Shown here: positions 17,434 to 30,500 of the stretch, in pieces
Layout: the number at the start of each line of letters is the position of its first letter
How positions within the stretch are numbered: the stretch's first letter is position 1
NCBI GenBank assembly: GCA_963674475.2
Contig: CAXXFQ010000019.1
Span: 248,001-312,000, forward strand
Reading direction: 5' to 3'
From: CAXXFQ01 sp963674475
GTDB taxonomy: Bacteria > Planctomycetota > Planctomycetia > Pirellulales > Thermoguttaceae
DNA: 64,000 nt
The notes under the pieces: generated by a model
Told to the model about the DNA's origin: nothing
Seen by the model: the letters and a program-made list of their open reading frames with translations, nothing else
The model's database searches: none
Position numbers and translations under genes: made by a program

Positions 17434-19389
17434 ATGAATTCTGGGTGGGTTTGGTCACGGTGTGCTTTTGGTAGGGGGGTTCTTACCGTTTGGTGTCTCT
17501 TGGCGATGGTTTCGGTCGGCTTGGCGGAAAAAAGAACCTGGACCGACAGCACCGGAAAGCACAAAATCCGGGCCGAATTCAAGTCGCTTGACGGGGGGAA
17601 AGTCACGTTGTTGAAGTCCGGCGGCAAAGAGGTCAAAATCCCCCTCGGAAAACTGTCTGCCGAAGATCAAGCGTATGCAAAAAAACAGGCCGAGGAGGCC
17701 AGTCCGTTTGAAGAGACTGAGGCCAGCCCGTTTGAAGAGGAAACGCCCGGCTCCGATTCCGGCTCCGGTGGGGAGCAAGGGAAGCTGATCGAGGTCGATT
17801 CGTCTCGGATATCGCAGATCGATTTGGTCCCGACCAAGGAAGAGTGGAAATTCGATCCACCGGCCGCTTCGGAAGAAGAAACGGTCGAAATTAAACGCAA
17901 GCGGGGGATTGCGATCCCGGCCAAGGTCGATTTTTTCGAGCGTACAACCGAGCTGGTGGTGAATCCGAGGTGTGCCAAAGCGGTTATCGGCTATAAACTC
18001 GACGATCACAAAGTCCGGGGTGGGCAGACCCGATTGGTCCTCTGCGATTTGGTGAAAGGTCGGGCGGCCAATCTGAAGCCCATGTCGGGTGAGTATATCC
18101 CGATGGATCTGGACGAGGACGGCAATCAGATCCTGATGTGTGTCGATGACTTCCATCATAAAGATCGGCTCGAGCTCTGGAAGGTCGAAGGGTCGAAGTT
18201 GGTCAAGAAGTTCATTTGGGACCCGTATAAAGAGGAAAAACACGAAGGGGATCGGGATGTTCGGTGGGCCATGTTCCTTGGAAACGATCGATTCGCCACC
18301 TTGAGCAGGGGAGGGAAACTGGCGGTTTGGGATCTCGACACAATCCGGCCGATTTACTACCTTCAGATCAATGGTGGTTGTAAGCCGGCCCTTAGCCCTG
18401 ATGGGAAATTGCTGGCTTTTGCGACCAAAAAGGAAATCGGAATCCTCGATCTGGAGGCCGAAGAGGTCGTGGCGATGAAGAAGGTGGCTGACCATCTGCC
18501 GTGGCCTCTTTTGGGATTTAGCCCCAGAGGGACTCGGTTGGCTTGCAATGCTTTCAGTCGGCTCTATGTGCTCGATTTCGAGAACGGCGAGCTGCTTGAG
18601 GAGATGGTTTACAACAAGCTGAACGGAGCGAACAACAAGATCGAATGGGTCGACGAGGAATACGTCCTTTTGGGCGATGAGTATCTTATTAATGCTGATC
18701 ACCAGGTACCCCTTTGGAACTTCAATGGGATGAAAAAAACCGCGGTGGCCGGTGGAGTGGCCTGGTTTTGGGTCTGCCGTGGGGAAGATCAGCCCGGTTC
18801 GCTCGTTCCGGGAAAGATCCCGCATGAGCGTTTGAAAGAACAACTTGCCAAGGTGATGGAGTTGCCCGATTTCTTCGTACTGAAGCCCGGGGTGACGGTG
18901 AAACTCAATCTGGACGGTCTGCGCGGCGAGAAGGAAAAGGTTCGTGAGGCATTGACAAAACAGCTTGAAGAGGAAGGTTTTCAGGTCGGGGACAACGGAA
19001 CGATCGAACTGGTTGCGTCGGTGGAAGACGGGAAAAGGAACAAGGAAGTCGCCTATCGCACTTTTGGGCAGATGCGGAGCAGTGTTTATAGGTTGCGAGA
19101 GTATATCAGTCGTTTGAAGTTTGTCTTCCAGGGTAAGACGGTCTGGGAAAAAAGTGGCAATAACGTTCCCGGAGGTCTTAGTCTGAAAGAAGGTGAAACG
19201 ATCCAACAATGCCTTAGAAAACATGAGAAACCGAACTACGCGTTCTTCAATCGCGGCGATTTCCCTTCCAAACTGATCAAACCGTTCGCCGAAGGCCAAG
19301 ATGTCGGGACTTTGGGGCAGTCGGAAGTGACCGTCTCCGGCGTTCCTGTGCCGGGGCCAGGTGGCAACCAGCGGAGAAGATCACGTTAA
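17434..19389 (+). CDS. Exported SHD1-domain protein with WD-like repeats
   Basis: About 651 aa from the ATG at 17434, chosen for its AAGGGG ribosome site; an in-frame TTG at 17413 lies inside that site. A signal peptide (FGRGVLTVWCLLAMVSVGLAE) is followed by an SHD1 domain (TWTDSTGKHKIRAEFKSL, KIPLGKLSAEDQAYAKK), a small SH3-like fold common in planctomycetes and borrowed in name from yeast Sla1. A linker repeats ASPFEE. Residues about 200-420 contain WD40/YVTN-like strands (FATLSRGGKLAVWDLDT, PALSPDGKLLAFATKKEIGILDLE). The C-terminal 170 residues form an alpha/beta region (VTVKLNLDG, IELVASVEDG). Secreted; function unknown, presumably protein binding. A relic of a second copy lies at 15694. 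Confidence 0.85.
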   Translation: MNSGWVWSRCAFGRGVLTVWCLLAMVSVGLAEKRTWTDSTGKHKIRAEFKSLDGGKVTLLKSGGKEVKIPLGKLSAEDQAYAKKQAEEASPFEETEASPFEEETPGSDSGSGGEQGKLIEVDSSRISQIDLVPTKEEWKFDPPAASEEETVEIKRKRGIAIPAKVDFFERTTELVVNPRCAKAVIGYKLDDHKVRGGQTRLVLCDLVKGRAANLKPMSGEYIPMDLDEDGNQILMCVDDFHHKDRLELWKVEGSKLVKKFIWDPYKEEKHEGDRDVRWAMFLGNDRFATLSRGGKLAVWDLDTIRPIYYLQINGGCKPALSPDGKLLAFATKKEIGILDLEAEEVVAMKKVADHLPWPLLGFSPRGTRLACNAFSRLYVLDFENGELLEEMVYNKLNGANNKIEWVDEEYVLLGDEYLINADHQVPLWNFNGMKKTAVAGGVAWFWVCRGEDQPGSLVPGKIPHERLKEQLAKVMELPDFFVLKPGVTVKLNLDGLRGEKEKVREALTKQLEEEGFQVGDNGTIELVASVEDGKRNKEVAYRTFGQMRSSVYRLREYISRLKFVFQGKTVWEKSGNNVPGGLSLKEGETIQQCLRKHEKPNYAFFNRGDFPSKLIKPFAEGQDVGTLGQSEVTVSGVPVPGPGGNQRRRSR

Positions 19390-19426
19390 CTCAAACGTTA
19401 GACGTTTTTTACCCTCTGTTGAAACG

Positions 19427-19468
19427 AAAAAAAGAGCGATTGCCTCGTCTGAGACAGTCGCTCTTTTT
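19427..19468. terminator. Bidirectional terminator between convergent genes
   Basis: AAAAAAGAGCGATTG and CAGTCGCTCTTTTT form a stem with A- and T-runs on both sides, so it can end both the SHD1 gene (plus) and the porin gene (minus). A duplicate lies at 17050-17095. Confidence 0.85.
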
Positions 19469-19518
19469 GCATTGTATTTGGAAACGAAAGGTCGTTTTTC
19501 TTGCTCGACCGAGGCGGA

Positions 19519-21012
19519 TCAGAACGTGTAGATCGCATCGACGGCGAAGGTGAACTGTTCCTCGCTTTGGAAGTCGTTGTAGACGCCGTCGCTCAACACC
19601 GGTTTGACGTCGGACCAGTCCCATCGGACTTCGGGACGCAGCACGAATCGGCTGTTGGGTTTCCAGTTCATGCCGAAGGTCAGCTCGTAATAGTTGCTCC
19701 CCGTGGCCAAGTAGTTTGCCGGAAGTTGCAGGATTCGGCTGTTGTCCTCGTCACGAAACCATTCGAAACGGGCACCCCAGGTCGTTGTCGGGCTGGCACG
19801 GAAAAAGAGGTAGTTGACCATGCTGTACCAGTGGGCCGTCTCGGCTCGCGGGGCAATCAGACTGCCGCCGATCGTGCCGTGCGACTGGAGGCCAAAGTCG
19901 TTTTCGAGGACGTATTTCCACCGGCAGCCGAGCTTTTTCTCGATGACCATGCTGAAAATGGTCCGGTTGTGAATCATCGTGTCGATCAGCGAACGCTGTT
20001 CTTCGCCGGTAAGGATGCCGAATTTGGCTGTCGTTCGCTCGTCCCAGCTGTTCCAGCGGACCTGGCCCAGATAACTGAGCGACGATTGGTCCGTTTTTTC
20101 CCACGTGTTCCAACCGCGGGTCATTCCGCTGATGAGATGAAGATTGGGCCGAAGTTTATAGGTGAAAAGCATTCCCGTTTGGGTCTGCGGCTGGGCGTAG
20201 ATCATCGAGTAGGAGTGGGAATAGAAAAAATTCTGCGTCGCCGGAACCCATTCGTACCCCAAGATATTGTAAAAGTGGCCGAACTTGGCCGAGAACCCGT
20301 TGCCCCAGGGTGCGGTAATTTCGGCAAACAACTGCGGCATGGACAGTCCATAAAGGGCGGCCGGTCCGGTTGCCGTGGTTCGCGGCCCGATATTGGGGTT
20401 CCATCGCTGGGTTCCGTTGGTACGAGTTTCCAGCCCGGTTGCTTCGGCGTAGATATAGTCGGTTCCGTAAAGCAAATCGACCTGTCCGCCGAGGTCCCAG
20501 CGGCAGCCGTCGGCGATCGCCTCGCGGCCCATGGTCAGGTAGAGCTGGTTCATCTCATAGTCGTTCGACCGGTCGTTGAACCCTATGGGGCCGTTAGAAC
20601 GGCTCGTCGGGCTGTGGGAATTAAACGTGATTCCCTGTTCGATCCACGACTGAATAAACCACTGATTTTTGCGGAAAAAGTCGGGCGAGTCCCAAACGGA
20701 ATCAAATTGCTCGACTTCATTGAACCAAGAAAAACGGTTTGAGCACGAAATAGCGTTGGAACAGGTATCTTCGCAGCATTCCAGATCGCAGGCGAGTTCT
20801 TCACACGGCGCTCTTTGGCACAATTCGGCGTCGTCTAATACGTCAGCCCTCTCATTTTCTTCCACTGCCTCGGGCGTAAGTAGTTTTTCAGGCGATGTGG
20901 CGGTTTCGGTTTGGCCGGTCTCGACGGAAGCGGAAAGGGCCATTGACGTTTGCGCTGTCCACGCAACGACGATTCCAAAGAGAACCACGCAAAACGACGC
21001 GCGAGCTGACAT
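19519..21012 (-). CDS. Outer-membrane beta-barrel porin, BBP2 family
   Basis: 497 aa. The ATG at 21012 has a perfect AGGAGG upstream, and a signal peptide follows (FCVVLFGIVVAWTAQTSMALSA). The first 120 residues are Glu/Cys-rich (CQRAPCEELACDLECCEDTC). The barrel starts around residue 105 with WFIQSWIEQGITFNSHSP, typical of the BBP2/OmpL-like family, which planctomycetes have in many copies. It continues with repeated amphipathic strands (FAEITAPWGNGFSAKFGHF, WGARFEWFRDEDNSRI). The last residue is Phe (AIYTF), the usual signal for outer-membrane insertion. The leader (21013-21110) is GC-rich with poly-C/G blocks and the hairpin TGCCTttcAGGCA. Its 3' end is duplicated at 17049-17308. Confidence 0.88.
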   Translation of the reverse strand: MSARASFCVVLFGIVVAWTAQTSMALSASVETGQTETATSPEKLLTPEAVEENERADVLDDAELCQRAPCEELACDLECCEDTCSNAISCSNRFSWFNEVEQFDSVWDSPDFFRKNQWFIQSWIEQGITFNSHSPTSRSNGPIGFNDRSNDYEMNQLYLTMGREAIADGCRWDLGGQVDLLYGTDYIYAEATGLETRTNGTQRWNPNIGPRTTATGPAALYGLSMPQLFAEITAPWGNGFSAKFGHFYNILGYEWVPATQNFFYSHSYSMIYAQPQTQTGMLFTYKLRPNLHLISGMTRGWNTWEKTDQSSLSYLGQVRWNSWDERTTAKFGILTGEEQRSLIDTMIHNRTIFSMVIEKKLGCRWKYVLENDFGLQSHGTIGGSLIAPRAETAHWYSMVNYLFFRASPTTTWGARFEWFRDEDNSRILQLPANYLATGSNYYELTFGMNWKPNSRFVLRPEVRWDWSDVKPVLSDGVYNDFQSEEQFTFAVDAIYTF

Positions 21013-21538
21013 CGGTAGAACCTCCTATGTTGCCGCAGCAGGTCTGGGAGCCGCGGTACCCCCCCCAATGGGGTTTGCCTGAAAGGCATTGCCCCCCCTG
21101 TAGGTGAAATAAACCGGTTGTTGTATCGATTAGTGTCGGATAATCCGAATGGGCCGGTTAATGCAAATGTTTAAGATTTAGGGATTTTTTGGGATCATCT
21201 GGTTTTGCGATTCGTAGAAGGGGGGTGGTTCCCTCTAGAAGTAGGGTAAAAATTAGTTAAGCCGGTAAAAACGATTGAGAAGAAAAATAAAGAATTAATA
21301 ATTTAATTAGTGGGCATATTACTTTAAGCGGTATTTAGCCTTTAAGTATTTTAATAGAAACGACTTACGGCGGCATTGAGTGGCCGATTTTAATTTTTTA
21401 AAGGGAGAGAATGTTGAGATAGCGGTTCTGGTCAAAGCGTGCTTTTCAGATAAAATTCTTGACAAAATTGACAGATCTAATGAAAATCGAGTCTTAGGTT
21501 CTTTGGGCAACTTCTACAGCCAAGGTAGCAGAGACATC
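21013..21538. other. AT-rich divergent intergenic region
   Basis: Lies between the porin gene (minus) and the giant gene (plus), so both promoters should be here. The part near 21040-21100 is rich in runs of C and G (ACCCCCCCCAATGGGG), and 21230-21420 is clearly AT-rich compared with the rest of the window. A frame open from 21380 reads into the giant gene, but its first 53 codons look unlike exported protein. Confidence 0.4.
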
Positions 21539-24500
21539 ATGACTAGACTCGGGCATCTATGCGGATTGGGCTCTTCTCGCAAATCACGTAAAGCGGGTAG
21601 TCGTATTCATCTTGACGCGACACGATTTGCTCCCTCTCTCGAGCCACTGGAAGAGCGACGGCTCTTGGCGGCAAACCTTCTTGCCGACCTTGACGTCCTC
21701 GGTGCCGGTAATGCGACTGAGTTGGAGCTGACGATCGCCGACGGCCAGTCGGCATTGGTGGCGTTGCGAACCAGTGGAGAAGCGGGGGGGTTTGACCCCG
21801 GTCGGCTGGAGGTGGAAAGCGTTTCGGGACATACCATCGCCCCGGTCAGTTCGATGGCCGATGTCGACGGGACCACGGATAGCCTTTGGGTTGGTGAACT
21901 CAGTCCGGGGACTTATACCATCACCGTCATGGGCGAAGGTCAGACGACGGGCGATTTCCATGTCGACCTTTCCTTGGTCGGAGACGCCGATGGCGACGGG
22001 CAGGTAAGTCAGTATGATGAGCTGTGGTTGGCGGCCGCGATGTCCCAGGCCAACGGGACGATGAACGGCTTTACCGCGTCGTATTACGAGTCGCTCGGGA
22101 TCGAAATCTCGTCGGACATGTACCGGAGCGAGTTCGACGCCAACGCCGACGGTCAGTTGACCGCGTTCGATCTGCAGTGCCTAAACGCCAACAAGGATCT
22201 CACGTTGGGCACGTATACGTTGGACCTGGCCGATAACGAGGTGCCGGTCGTGGAAGTCAGTTTGGCCAACGATACCGGCGACAGCACTGACTGGGTCAGT
22301 TCCGAGATCGACATGAACGGAACGATTGCGGACGAGAACGAGATTGTCGTTTTCTCGGCGAGCATCGACAACGAGACGAGCGGGTATGTCGACGTTCTCA
22401 ACAAGATCAACGAGGGGACGTTTACCCTGACGCTGGCCGATCTCGAGATGATTGCCGGTCATTCGATCGAAGAAAATGTCGAGTACACGCTTTATCTAAA
22501 GGCCGAAGACAGCCGCGGGAACGCCCATACCTACGAAATTAACTTCACCTATGATGCGACCGCTCCCGCGAAACCGACCGACCTGGATCTGATCGACGAG
22601 AGCGATCTGGGGTTCGATGATCAAGACGATCTGACGGCCGACGCGACGCCGACCATTACGGTTCAGGCTGAGGTCGGCGCGACGGTCACTTTCACTTGGC
22701 TAGAGGGTGGCGAGACGAAAACGGCCGAGGTCGTTGCCGACGCCGATGGAGTCGCCACATTGACGACCGAGGAGTTGGCCGACGGAATCTATGTATTCGA
22801 AGCGAAAGCGACCGATCTGGCCGACAACGAAAGTGTGATTAGCGATCCGTTGTTTCTCACCATCGATACGGCCGTACCGGTGGTGAGCCAGTTCGATCTG
22901 GACGACGCTTCGGATACCGGGGAGAAGGAAGATCAAGAGACCGAGGCCACGACGGTGAAGCTCGTCGGGCAGACGGCGGCCGGTGCGCTGGTGACTCTTT
23001 CGGACGGGACCGACCAGTGGCAGGCCTATGCCGACGGGTCGGGGAATTTCTCGTTTATCGACCACACTTTGAACTTCGGCAACAACGTGTTGACTGTCAC
23101 GGCGATGAGCGAATCCGGGGCCCAGTCGGAAGCGGTCGTAAAGACCTTTCTCCAAAACACGGCGCCTGCGGTTGGCGCGTCGATCGATCCGGTGGTCGTG
23201 GACGAGGATGCCGCGGATGTGGAACGCACGGGAACCTTTTTCACCGATGCCGACGCCGAGGACAGCTTCACTTTCGACGTGACCAGTGACAACGAAACGT
23301 TGGTCACGGCGACTGCCGTGGCGGTAGACGGTTCGACCGACCAAAAGGTGACGCTCCATTTCAACGAAAACCAGTCGGGGACGGCGACGATTACGGTCCG
23401 TGCGACTGACCAGCATGGGAAATGGGTCGAAACGACCTTTGACGTGACGGTCAACGCGGTCAACGACCCGCCGGTAGCGGAAGACGAGACGTTCGATACG
23501 CCCGAAAACGAGGTCCTTCTGGTCGACTTGCGGACGTTGGCTTCGGATGTCGAGACGGCCGACGACGATTTGAGCTTCTCGGTCGGATTCCCGCAACATG
23601 GGACGGTCGAATTGGATGCCGACGGTTATACGGCCCGGTTTACTCCGGATGCCGACTACAACGGTCCGGCTTTGTTCAACTATGTTGTCAAGGACACGGT
23701 CGATAGCGGCTTGCCGGAAGAAAGTGGTGCGACAGTCAACATCACGGTCACGCCGGTCAACTCGGTTCCCGAAGCCGATCCGAGCAGCCTGACCATGGCC
23801 GAAGACACGTCGACGACGATCGACCTTAGTACGTTGGTCAGCGATACCGAGACGCCGATCGACCAGTTGACTTTCAGCGTTGACGACCCTGTGAACGGGG
23901 AAGTCGTGCTCGAAGCGGACGGTTTTAACGCTCGATTTACCCCGGCGGCGAACTACAGCGGCCCGGCGTCGTTTACCTATACGGTGACCGACAGCGGGGA
24001 CAATGGGGCCGCCCCGCAATCTTCGACCGTTACGATCGACGTTGACGTCACGCCGGTTAACGATGCCCCGACGGCTGATGCCCGTTCGTACGATGTCAGT
24101 GAAAACAGCCCGCTTACGATCGATCTGACCGATCTGATCGACGATGTCGAAGACCAATTCTTCTATCTGATTGTCAATCTCAGTAATGCCCAACACGGGA
24201 CCTTCGAGCTTCAGTCGGACGGTTTCACGGTCGTGTTCACGCCGGAGGCGAACTACAACGGTCCGGCTTCGTTTGAATACACCGTCACGGACAGCGGACA
24301 AGGTGCCGATCCGGCGATTACCAGCGGTCCGGCGACGATCGATATCGACATCACGCCAGTCAACTCGGTGCCGCAGGCCGATCCGGGCACGTTGACGACG
24401 GCGGAAGACAACTCGGTTGTGATCAATCTTCGGACGTTGGTCGACGATGTCGAAACGGCCGATGATGCTTTGATCTTTAACGTGAGCGACCCGGTCAACG

Positions 24501-27500
24501 GAACGGTCGAAATGGAAGCGGACGGTTTTAATGCCCGGTTCACGCCGGATGCCGATTATAACGGTCCGGCCTCGTTCACTTACACGGTGACCGACGACGG
24601 CGACAACGGGGCCGCCGCGGAAACCGCCTCCGGTACGGTCGACATCACCGTCACGCCGGTTAACGACGCGCCGACGGCTAACGGCGATTTGGTAACTATC
24701 AGTGAAAATGAACCGATTTCGATCGACCTTCGCGTTTTGGCCAGTGATCTGGAAACGTTGGCGGACGATCTGGTCTTCGCCGTTGACAGTCCTTTGGGCG
24801 GAACGGTTACGATGGATACGGACGGTTACACGGCCGTGTTCACCCCGGATCAGGATCACAACGGGACGGCGTCGTTTACCTACACCGTTACCGATACCCA
24901 GCAGGGTTCCGATCCGGCGATTACCAGTCCTTCGGCGACGATCGATATCGATATCACGCCGGTCAACTCGGTGCCGCAGGCCGATCTGGGCACGTTGACG
25001 ACGGCGGAAGACAACTCGGTCGTGATCGATCTTCGGACGTTGGTCGACGATGTCGAAACGGCCGATGACGATTTGGTCTTCTTGGTCGGCGTCCCGCAAC
25101 ATGGGACGGTCGTACTGGAAGCGGACGGTTATACGGCCCGGTTTACGCCGGATGCGGACTATCATGGTCCGGCGTCGTTCAGCTACATGGTGACTGACGA
25201 CGGCGACAATGGGGCCGCCGTGGAAGAGGCCTCCGGTACGGTCGATATCACCGTTACGCCGGTCAACGACGTGCCGACAGCAAGCGATTTTGAAGTCACG
25301 GTTTCCAATGAAGGTTCGACTTTGATCGACGTCCTGGCCCACGCCGACGACATCGATGGCGATTCGCTTGCGATCTTCGATTTCAGCCAGGGTAGTGAAG
25401 GGGGGACGTTGGTCCTTTCCAGCGGCAAGCTTTTGTACACGCCGGGCAATTTCCCGACCGGCGAAGGGACTGAGACGTTTACGTTCTACGTCTCTGACGG
25501 CAATGGGGGCCAAAGCGCCTTGGCGACGGTGACGGTCAACGTGGTGCCGAATCAAATGCCGATTGCCGTGGATGATACGGGTTTTCAGACCGGCCAAAAT
25601 AACGGAACCAGTGGCACCGTTTTGGGCAACGACAGCGACCCGGACGGCGACCCGATTTCGGTCGATGTAGCTGCCTCCGATACGCTCAGTGCCTGGGGGG
25701 CGGCGATTACGATCAATGCCGACGGGAATTTCACCTACGATCCGAGCAACTCTGCCGCTCTTAAGAGCTTGAGCGAAACCCAGATCATTGACGATACTTT
25801 TACGTACACCCTTCGCGATAGCCGCGGCGGAACGGCCACGGCGACCGTGACGATTCAAGTGACGGGGTTCAACGACGCGCCGACGGCCGGGGATGATACG
25901 TCCTCGACCGACGCTGACACGGTTCTCTCCGGCACCGATCTGTTGGGCAATGATACCGATCCGGATTCGGTCGCTACCCTTTCGGCGGTGCCAGCTTCGC
26001 TGACCAGCAGCAAGGGGGCGGCTGTCACGATCAACGCCGATGGAACGTTTACCTACGATCCGACCGGCGTGGCCGAGTTTGTTGCGTTGGGGCTCGGTGA
26101 GCCAACGACCGACACGTTCGAGTATACCATTCACGATGAGTTCGATGGGACCGATACGGCGACCGTCACGATCACGGTGACCGGTGTCAATGACGCTCCG
26201 ACAGCGGAGGACCATGACAACGAACTGGCGATGGCTGATACGGTTCTCAATGGTAGTGGTCTTGAGCTCGGAGCGACCGATCCGGATGTGAATGACACGC
26301 TCTCGGTGGTGGCCGGTTCGCTGGTCAGTAGCAAGGGAGCGGTGGTGACGGTCAACGCGGACGGAACGTTCAGCTACGATCCGGCCGGGGTTGATGAGTT
26401 TATCAAGTTGGGCGAGGGTGAGACGACGACCGACACGTTCGAGTACACCATTACCGATCCGCACGGTGAAACTGCGACCGCGACGGTCACCGTGACCGTG
26501 ACCGGTGTCAACGAAGCGCCGACCGCCTGGGACGATACGGGCTTCTTGACCGATGAGGATACGACCACGAGCGGAAACGTGTTGGTCAACGATACCGACC
26601 CGGACACGACCGATGTGCTTTCGGTCGTAGCCGCGACGGTGACCAGTGCCGAGGGGGCGACGGTCACGCTCAACGCGGATGGGACGTTCCTCTACGATCC
26701 TACCAGTTCGACGTCGCTTAATGCGTTGGGTGTCGGCGATACGGCGACCGACACGTTTACCTACACGGTGACGGACGATCTGGGCGAAACCGATACGGCG
26801 ACCGTCACGATTGCGTTGGCCGGCGTCAACGACGCTCCGACGCTGATCGGGCAATCGGTTGATGCTGACGCCGATGCGGTTCTCAACGACAGTGGGCTTC
26901 TCAACGGGGCTGACGATCCGGACGGGGATACGCTTTCGGTGGTGGCCGATACCCTGACCAGCAGCCGAGGGGCCGCGGTCACGATCAACGCCAACGGGAC
27001 GTTCAGTTACGATCCGACCGGCGTGGCCGACTTTGTCGCGTTGGGCGAAGACCAGACGACGACCGACACGTTCGAATACACCGTTACCGATCCGCACGGC
27101 GGTACCGCGACCGCGTCGATCACCGTGACCGTCACGGGGGTTGACGATCAGCCGGTTGTACACGATTTCACGATCACGGTTCCTTATGGCGAGTCGACGT
27201 TGATCGACGTCCTGGCCCATGCTGAGGACGTGGACGGGGATACGATTGCGATCTTCGAATATAGCCAAGGGAGTGAAGGTGGTACGGTCGTCTATTCCGA
27301 CGGAAAGCTTTTGTACACTCCGGGCAATTTCCCCAGCGGGGAAGGGACGGAGACGTTCACGTACAGTGTTTTAGACTTATATCCTGCTCCCTGGGCAAGT
27401 GAGACTGCGACGGTGACGGTCAACGTGATACCGTTGGTCAACACCGCTCCGACGCTGACTGCTCCGATCAATGATTTCAATCTGACCGACGGCCACGGCC

Positions 27501-30500
27501 AACCGGCGATGATCGACTTGACGACCGTTTTCTCCGACGACGGGCCTCTGACTTACACGGCGACCAGCAGTAACACGGAACTGGTCACGGTCCAAATCGT
27601 TGACGGAAACAAACTTCAGATTACCTATGCGAACTATGCGTCCAACCAAGATCGAACCCCGGCTGAAATCACCGTAACGGCGACTGAAACGGGTGCCACG
27701 GCAGGCACGGTCAGTGACACCTTTACCGTGACGGTCGACCCGATTTCCCCGGTCGAAGTGATCGCCGTGGTTCGGTATTTCGCTTCTTCCGAGAATGTTG
27801 CCGAGGGCGTATCGACGTTACCAACCTCGGTCGACGAAGTTTATGTGGGAACGAACTATGTGGTCGAATACTGGTTGAGGGATTCCTATCTAGACGGGAC
27901 TGCCGCGGCAAGTGCCGGTTTGGGTGGGGGAACGATCGACGTCAGTTATGACCAGACGCTTGGCTCGATTGACCAAAGCGACCTCCATTTCGACGGTTAC
28001 TTTGATGATTTGAACATTACCAGCGGAACGGTCGATCAGGCCAACGGCCTAATCGATAGTTTAGGCGGGTTCAGCTTGACCCCTGGTATCGGGGTTGGCA
28101 AATATGTTCGCCTTGGTTACACCACTGTCGAAGCGACCGGGGTTGGAAGCCAAAATTTTGCGATCGATGTTGAGATGATTTCGAGGCTTGGTGGCGGTAG
28201 TCTCGATGGTACCCAGATTGAAATCGTCAACGGTTCAGTGGAGCAGGTTGCCGCTCCGGAGGGTTTGGTTTCGTTTGACATTGGGTCTATGACTTCGTTG
28301 GTGGTCGGCGGTCAGATCAACGGCCAAACCTTGGTGCCAAACCCAAGCGATGCGAATACCGGCAAGGCGGAAGGGACCGTTTTGGTCGTGCTTGACGATG
28401 CGGGCAATCCTTCGTCGATGCAGATTCCTGCCGGATTCATGGACGTAGTGAATTATGCCGGTCCTCCGTTCAGCCCTGGGGTTGGTGGCGAGGAAGGCTG
28501 GGCGGCTGGAGACTTCGCCTTCACCTCGGACCAAGTCACCACGTTGATCGAGATGGCGATTCGTGATATGGTTGTCGATTTCTCCAGCGGGAACATTGAT
28601 TTGTCCTCGTCTGGTGGAGCGACAAGCACCTTCTCGGCCCAGCCGATTTCGACTATTTTTAGCTCCGGAGACTTGGATACGCATTTCAATGTCGAAGCCA
28701 ACCCGAATGACGACTCAAGCAACTCGTTTGAACTCAGCGGTCGCGATTTGGTCGGGACTGCCGCGGACAGCGGTGTCTTGGTCTCTGGTGCCGGTGGCAT
28801 GAATCTGAGCCTCAGTATGACTCGTCAGGTCGATCTGAGTGACATCCCGGAATTCGGAGCGGGCAGTTATCTGACGGTGACCATCTCGTTCGACGCTGAT
28901 TCGAGTACTTCGGCCCCGCTCCAGGGGACCGTGGTGGCCGATCCGAAGGCGGTCGCGACTCCGACGGGAATCTTCACGACCGTGTCGAAGGAAAAAACCT
29001 CGGTGGACGCCCTCGGAGAGGTGGCCGCGTTGCCTAATAGCGAGGCGTGGATTGACGAGTGGGACGCCCATTGGGTCGAAGTTTGGGTCAAGGCGGACGA
29101 GGGTACCGGTGTCACGGCGGCTGAAGTCGACTTGACGTACGAGGCCGACTACTTTACCGCCACCGCGTTCGAACCGGGCCCGGCGTTTGCCGAAAACTTC
29201 ACCGGCGATTGGTCGGTCGACGGATCGGTTCTTTCGCTCGGCGGCGAAGCTTCGCTGGAAGGTGCCGGAACCGACGGTTACGTCTTGCTCGGTCGCGTGA
29301 AGTTGGAATCGCTCGCCGGGGACAACGTCGCGTTGGATTTGGAAAATGGTCAAAACGGTCCGCACGACTTGGGCCTCTCGGTCGAACTCAAAGAGATCGA
29401 GATCGCCGGAATCGCCGCGCCAACCGCCGACGTGGCCGCCATGCCTCACACCCAAGTCTGGGCCGTCCCGATGGACGCCAATGACGATGGGAGCATCGAT
29501 CTGGTTGACGTCCTTGGCCTTATCGGAAGCTATCAGGTCGACGTCCTCGAGACCAACGACGTGATGGCCATGAACATGGACTTCGACCACAATGGTCGAG
29601 TGGAATTGGTCGACCTGTTGGGCCTGATCGGCAACTATGGGATCAGCAAGGCCGATGGAGTGGACCTGTGTCTGCCCGAGAACTTCACGCAGACCTGGGT
29701 GGGCACCAACGTGGTGGCCGAAGGGGACAACACGGTCGACGAGGTCTTCCAGACGGCTCTGGAAACCTGGGCAATCGCCCTGGGACAAGAGGAGCTGATG
29801 GATATCCAGTTGGTCGTTGACGATCTGGACGGAAGCCAGTTGGGCGAAGGAGAGATCGTCGAAGTCGGCGAAGATGGCACCCCGACCATGGGACGTGTCA
29901 CGATCGACAGCGACGCGGCCGGAATTGGCTGGTACGCCGATGTGGACGAAGCGCCGGTCGAAGGTTGTTACGACCTTTACACCGTGATGCTGCACGAAAT
30001 TGGCCATACGCTCGGTTTCGTCGGCGGTTACGACGGGTTTGACGCCTATCTGGAATCGGATGCGACCGGGACCGTTTTTGTGGGGCCGAACTTCGAGGTC
30101 CAAATGGACGCTCCGGGCAACCATATCACTGATTCGGCTTATGCCGACGACCTGATGGCTGCGACCCTTGAACCGGGACAGCGGAAAGCGATTTCGGAAC
30201 TCGATGTTCAAATGATCGCCTTGGCCCAAGCGGCTTCCGACGGCACGACCGTCGCCGGGGCCAGTCTGAGGGCGGCCATGCACGGCGAGGCGGACGGGCT
30301 TGCTGTCCAGAGTGTTTCGACCGGTGATTTCGATCGGATCGAAGGTTCGCTCAAGGGCGAGATGACCTGGGATCGGTTGTTCCAAGAGAAGGCCGATCGG
30401 GTTCGCCAAGAGCGGGGCGAACTGGTTGACTCGGTCCTCGTTGAGCAGCTTCCCGGTCAGAACGAAAGCGTAGCGATTGTCGAAACGGGTTTCAGCCTCG

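Noticed and set aside
17455..19299. A 614-codon open frame on the minus strand opposite the SHD1 gene
   Set aside because: The plus frame has a signal peptide, an SHD1 domain and an excellent ribosome site; the minus frame has none of these.
22700..27268. A 1522-codon open frame on the minus strand opposite the giant gene
   Set aside because: It mirrors the repeated, strongly biased coding strand; its protein is Arg-, Val- and Gly-rich without any recognisable domain, whereas the plus frame encodes clear Ig-like, VCBS and dockerin units.
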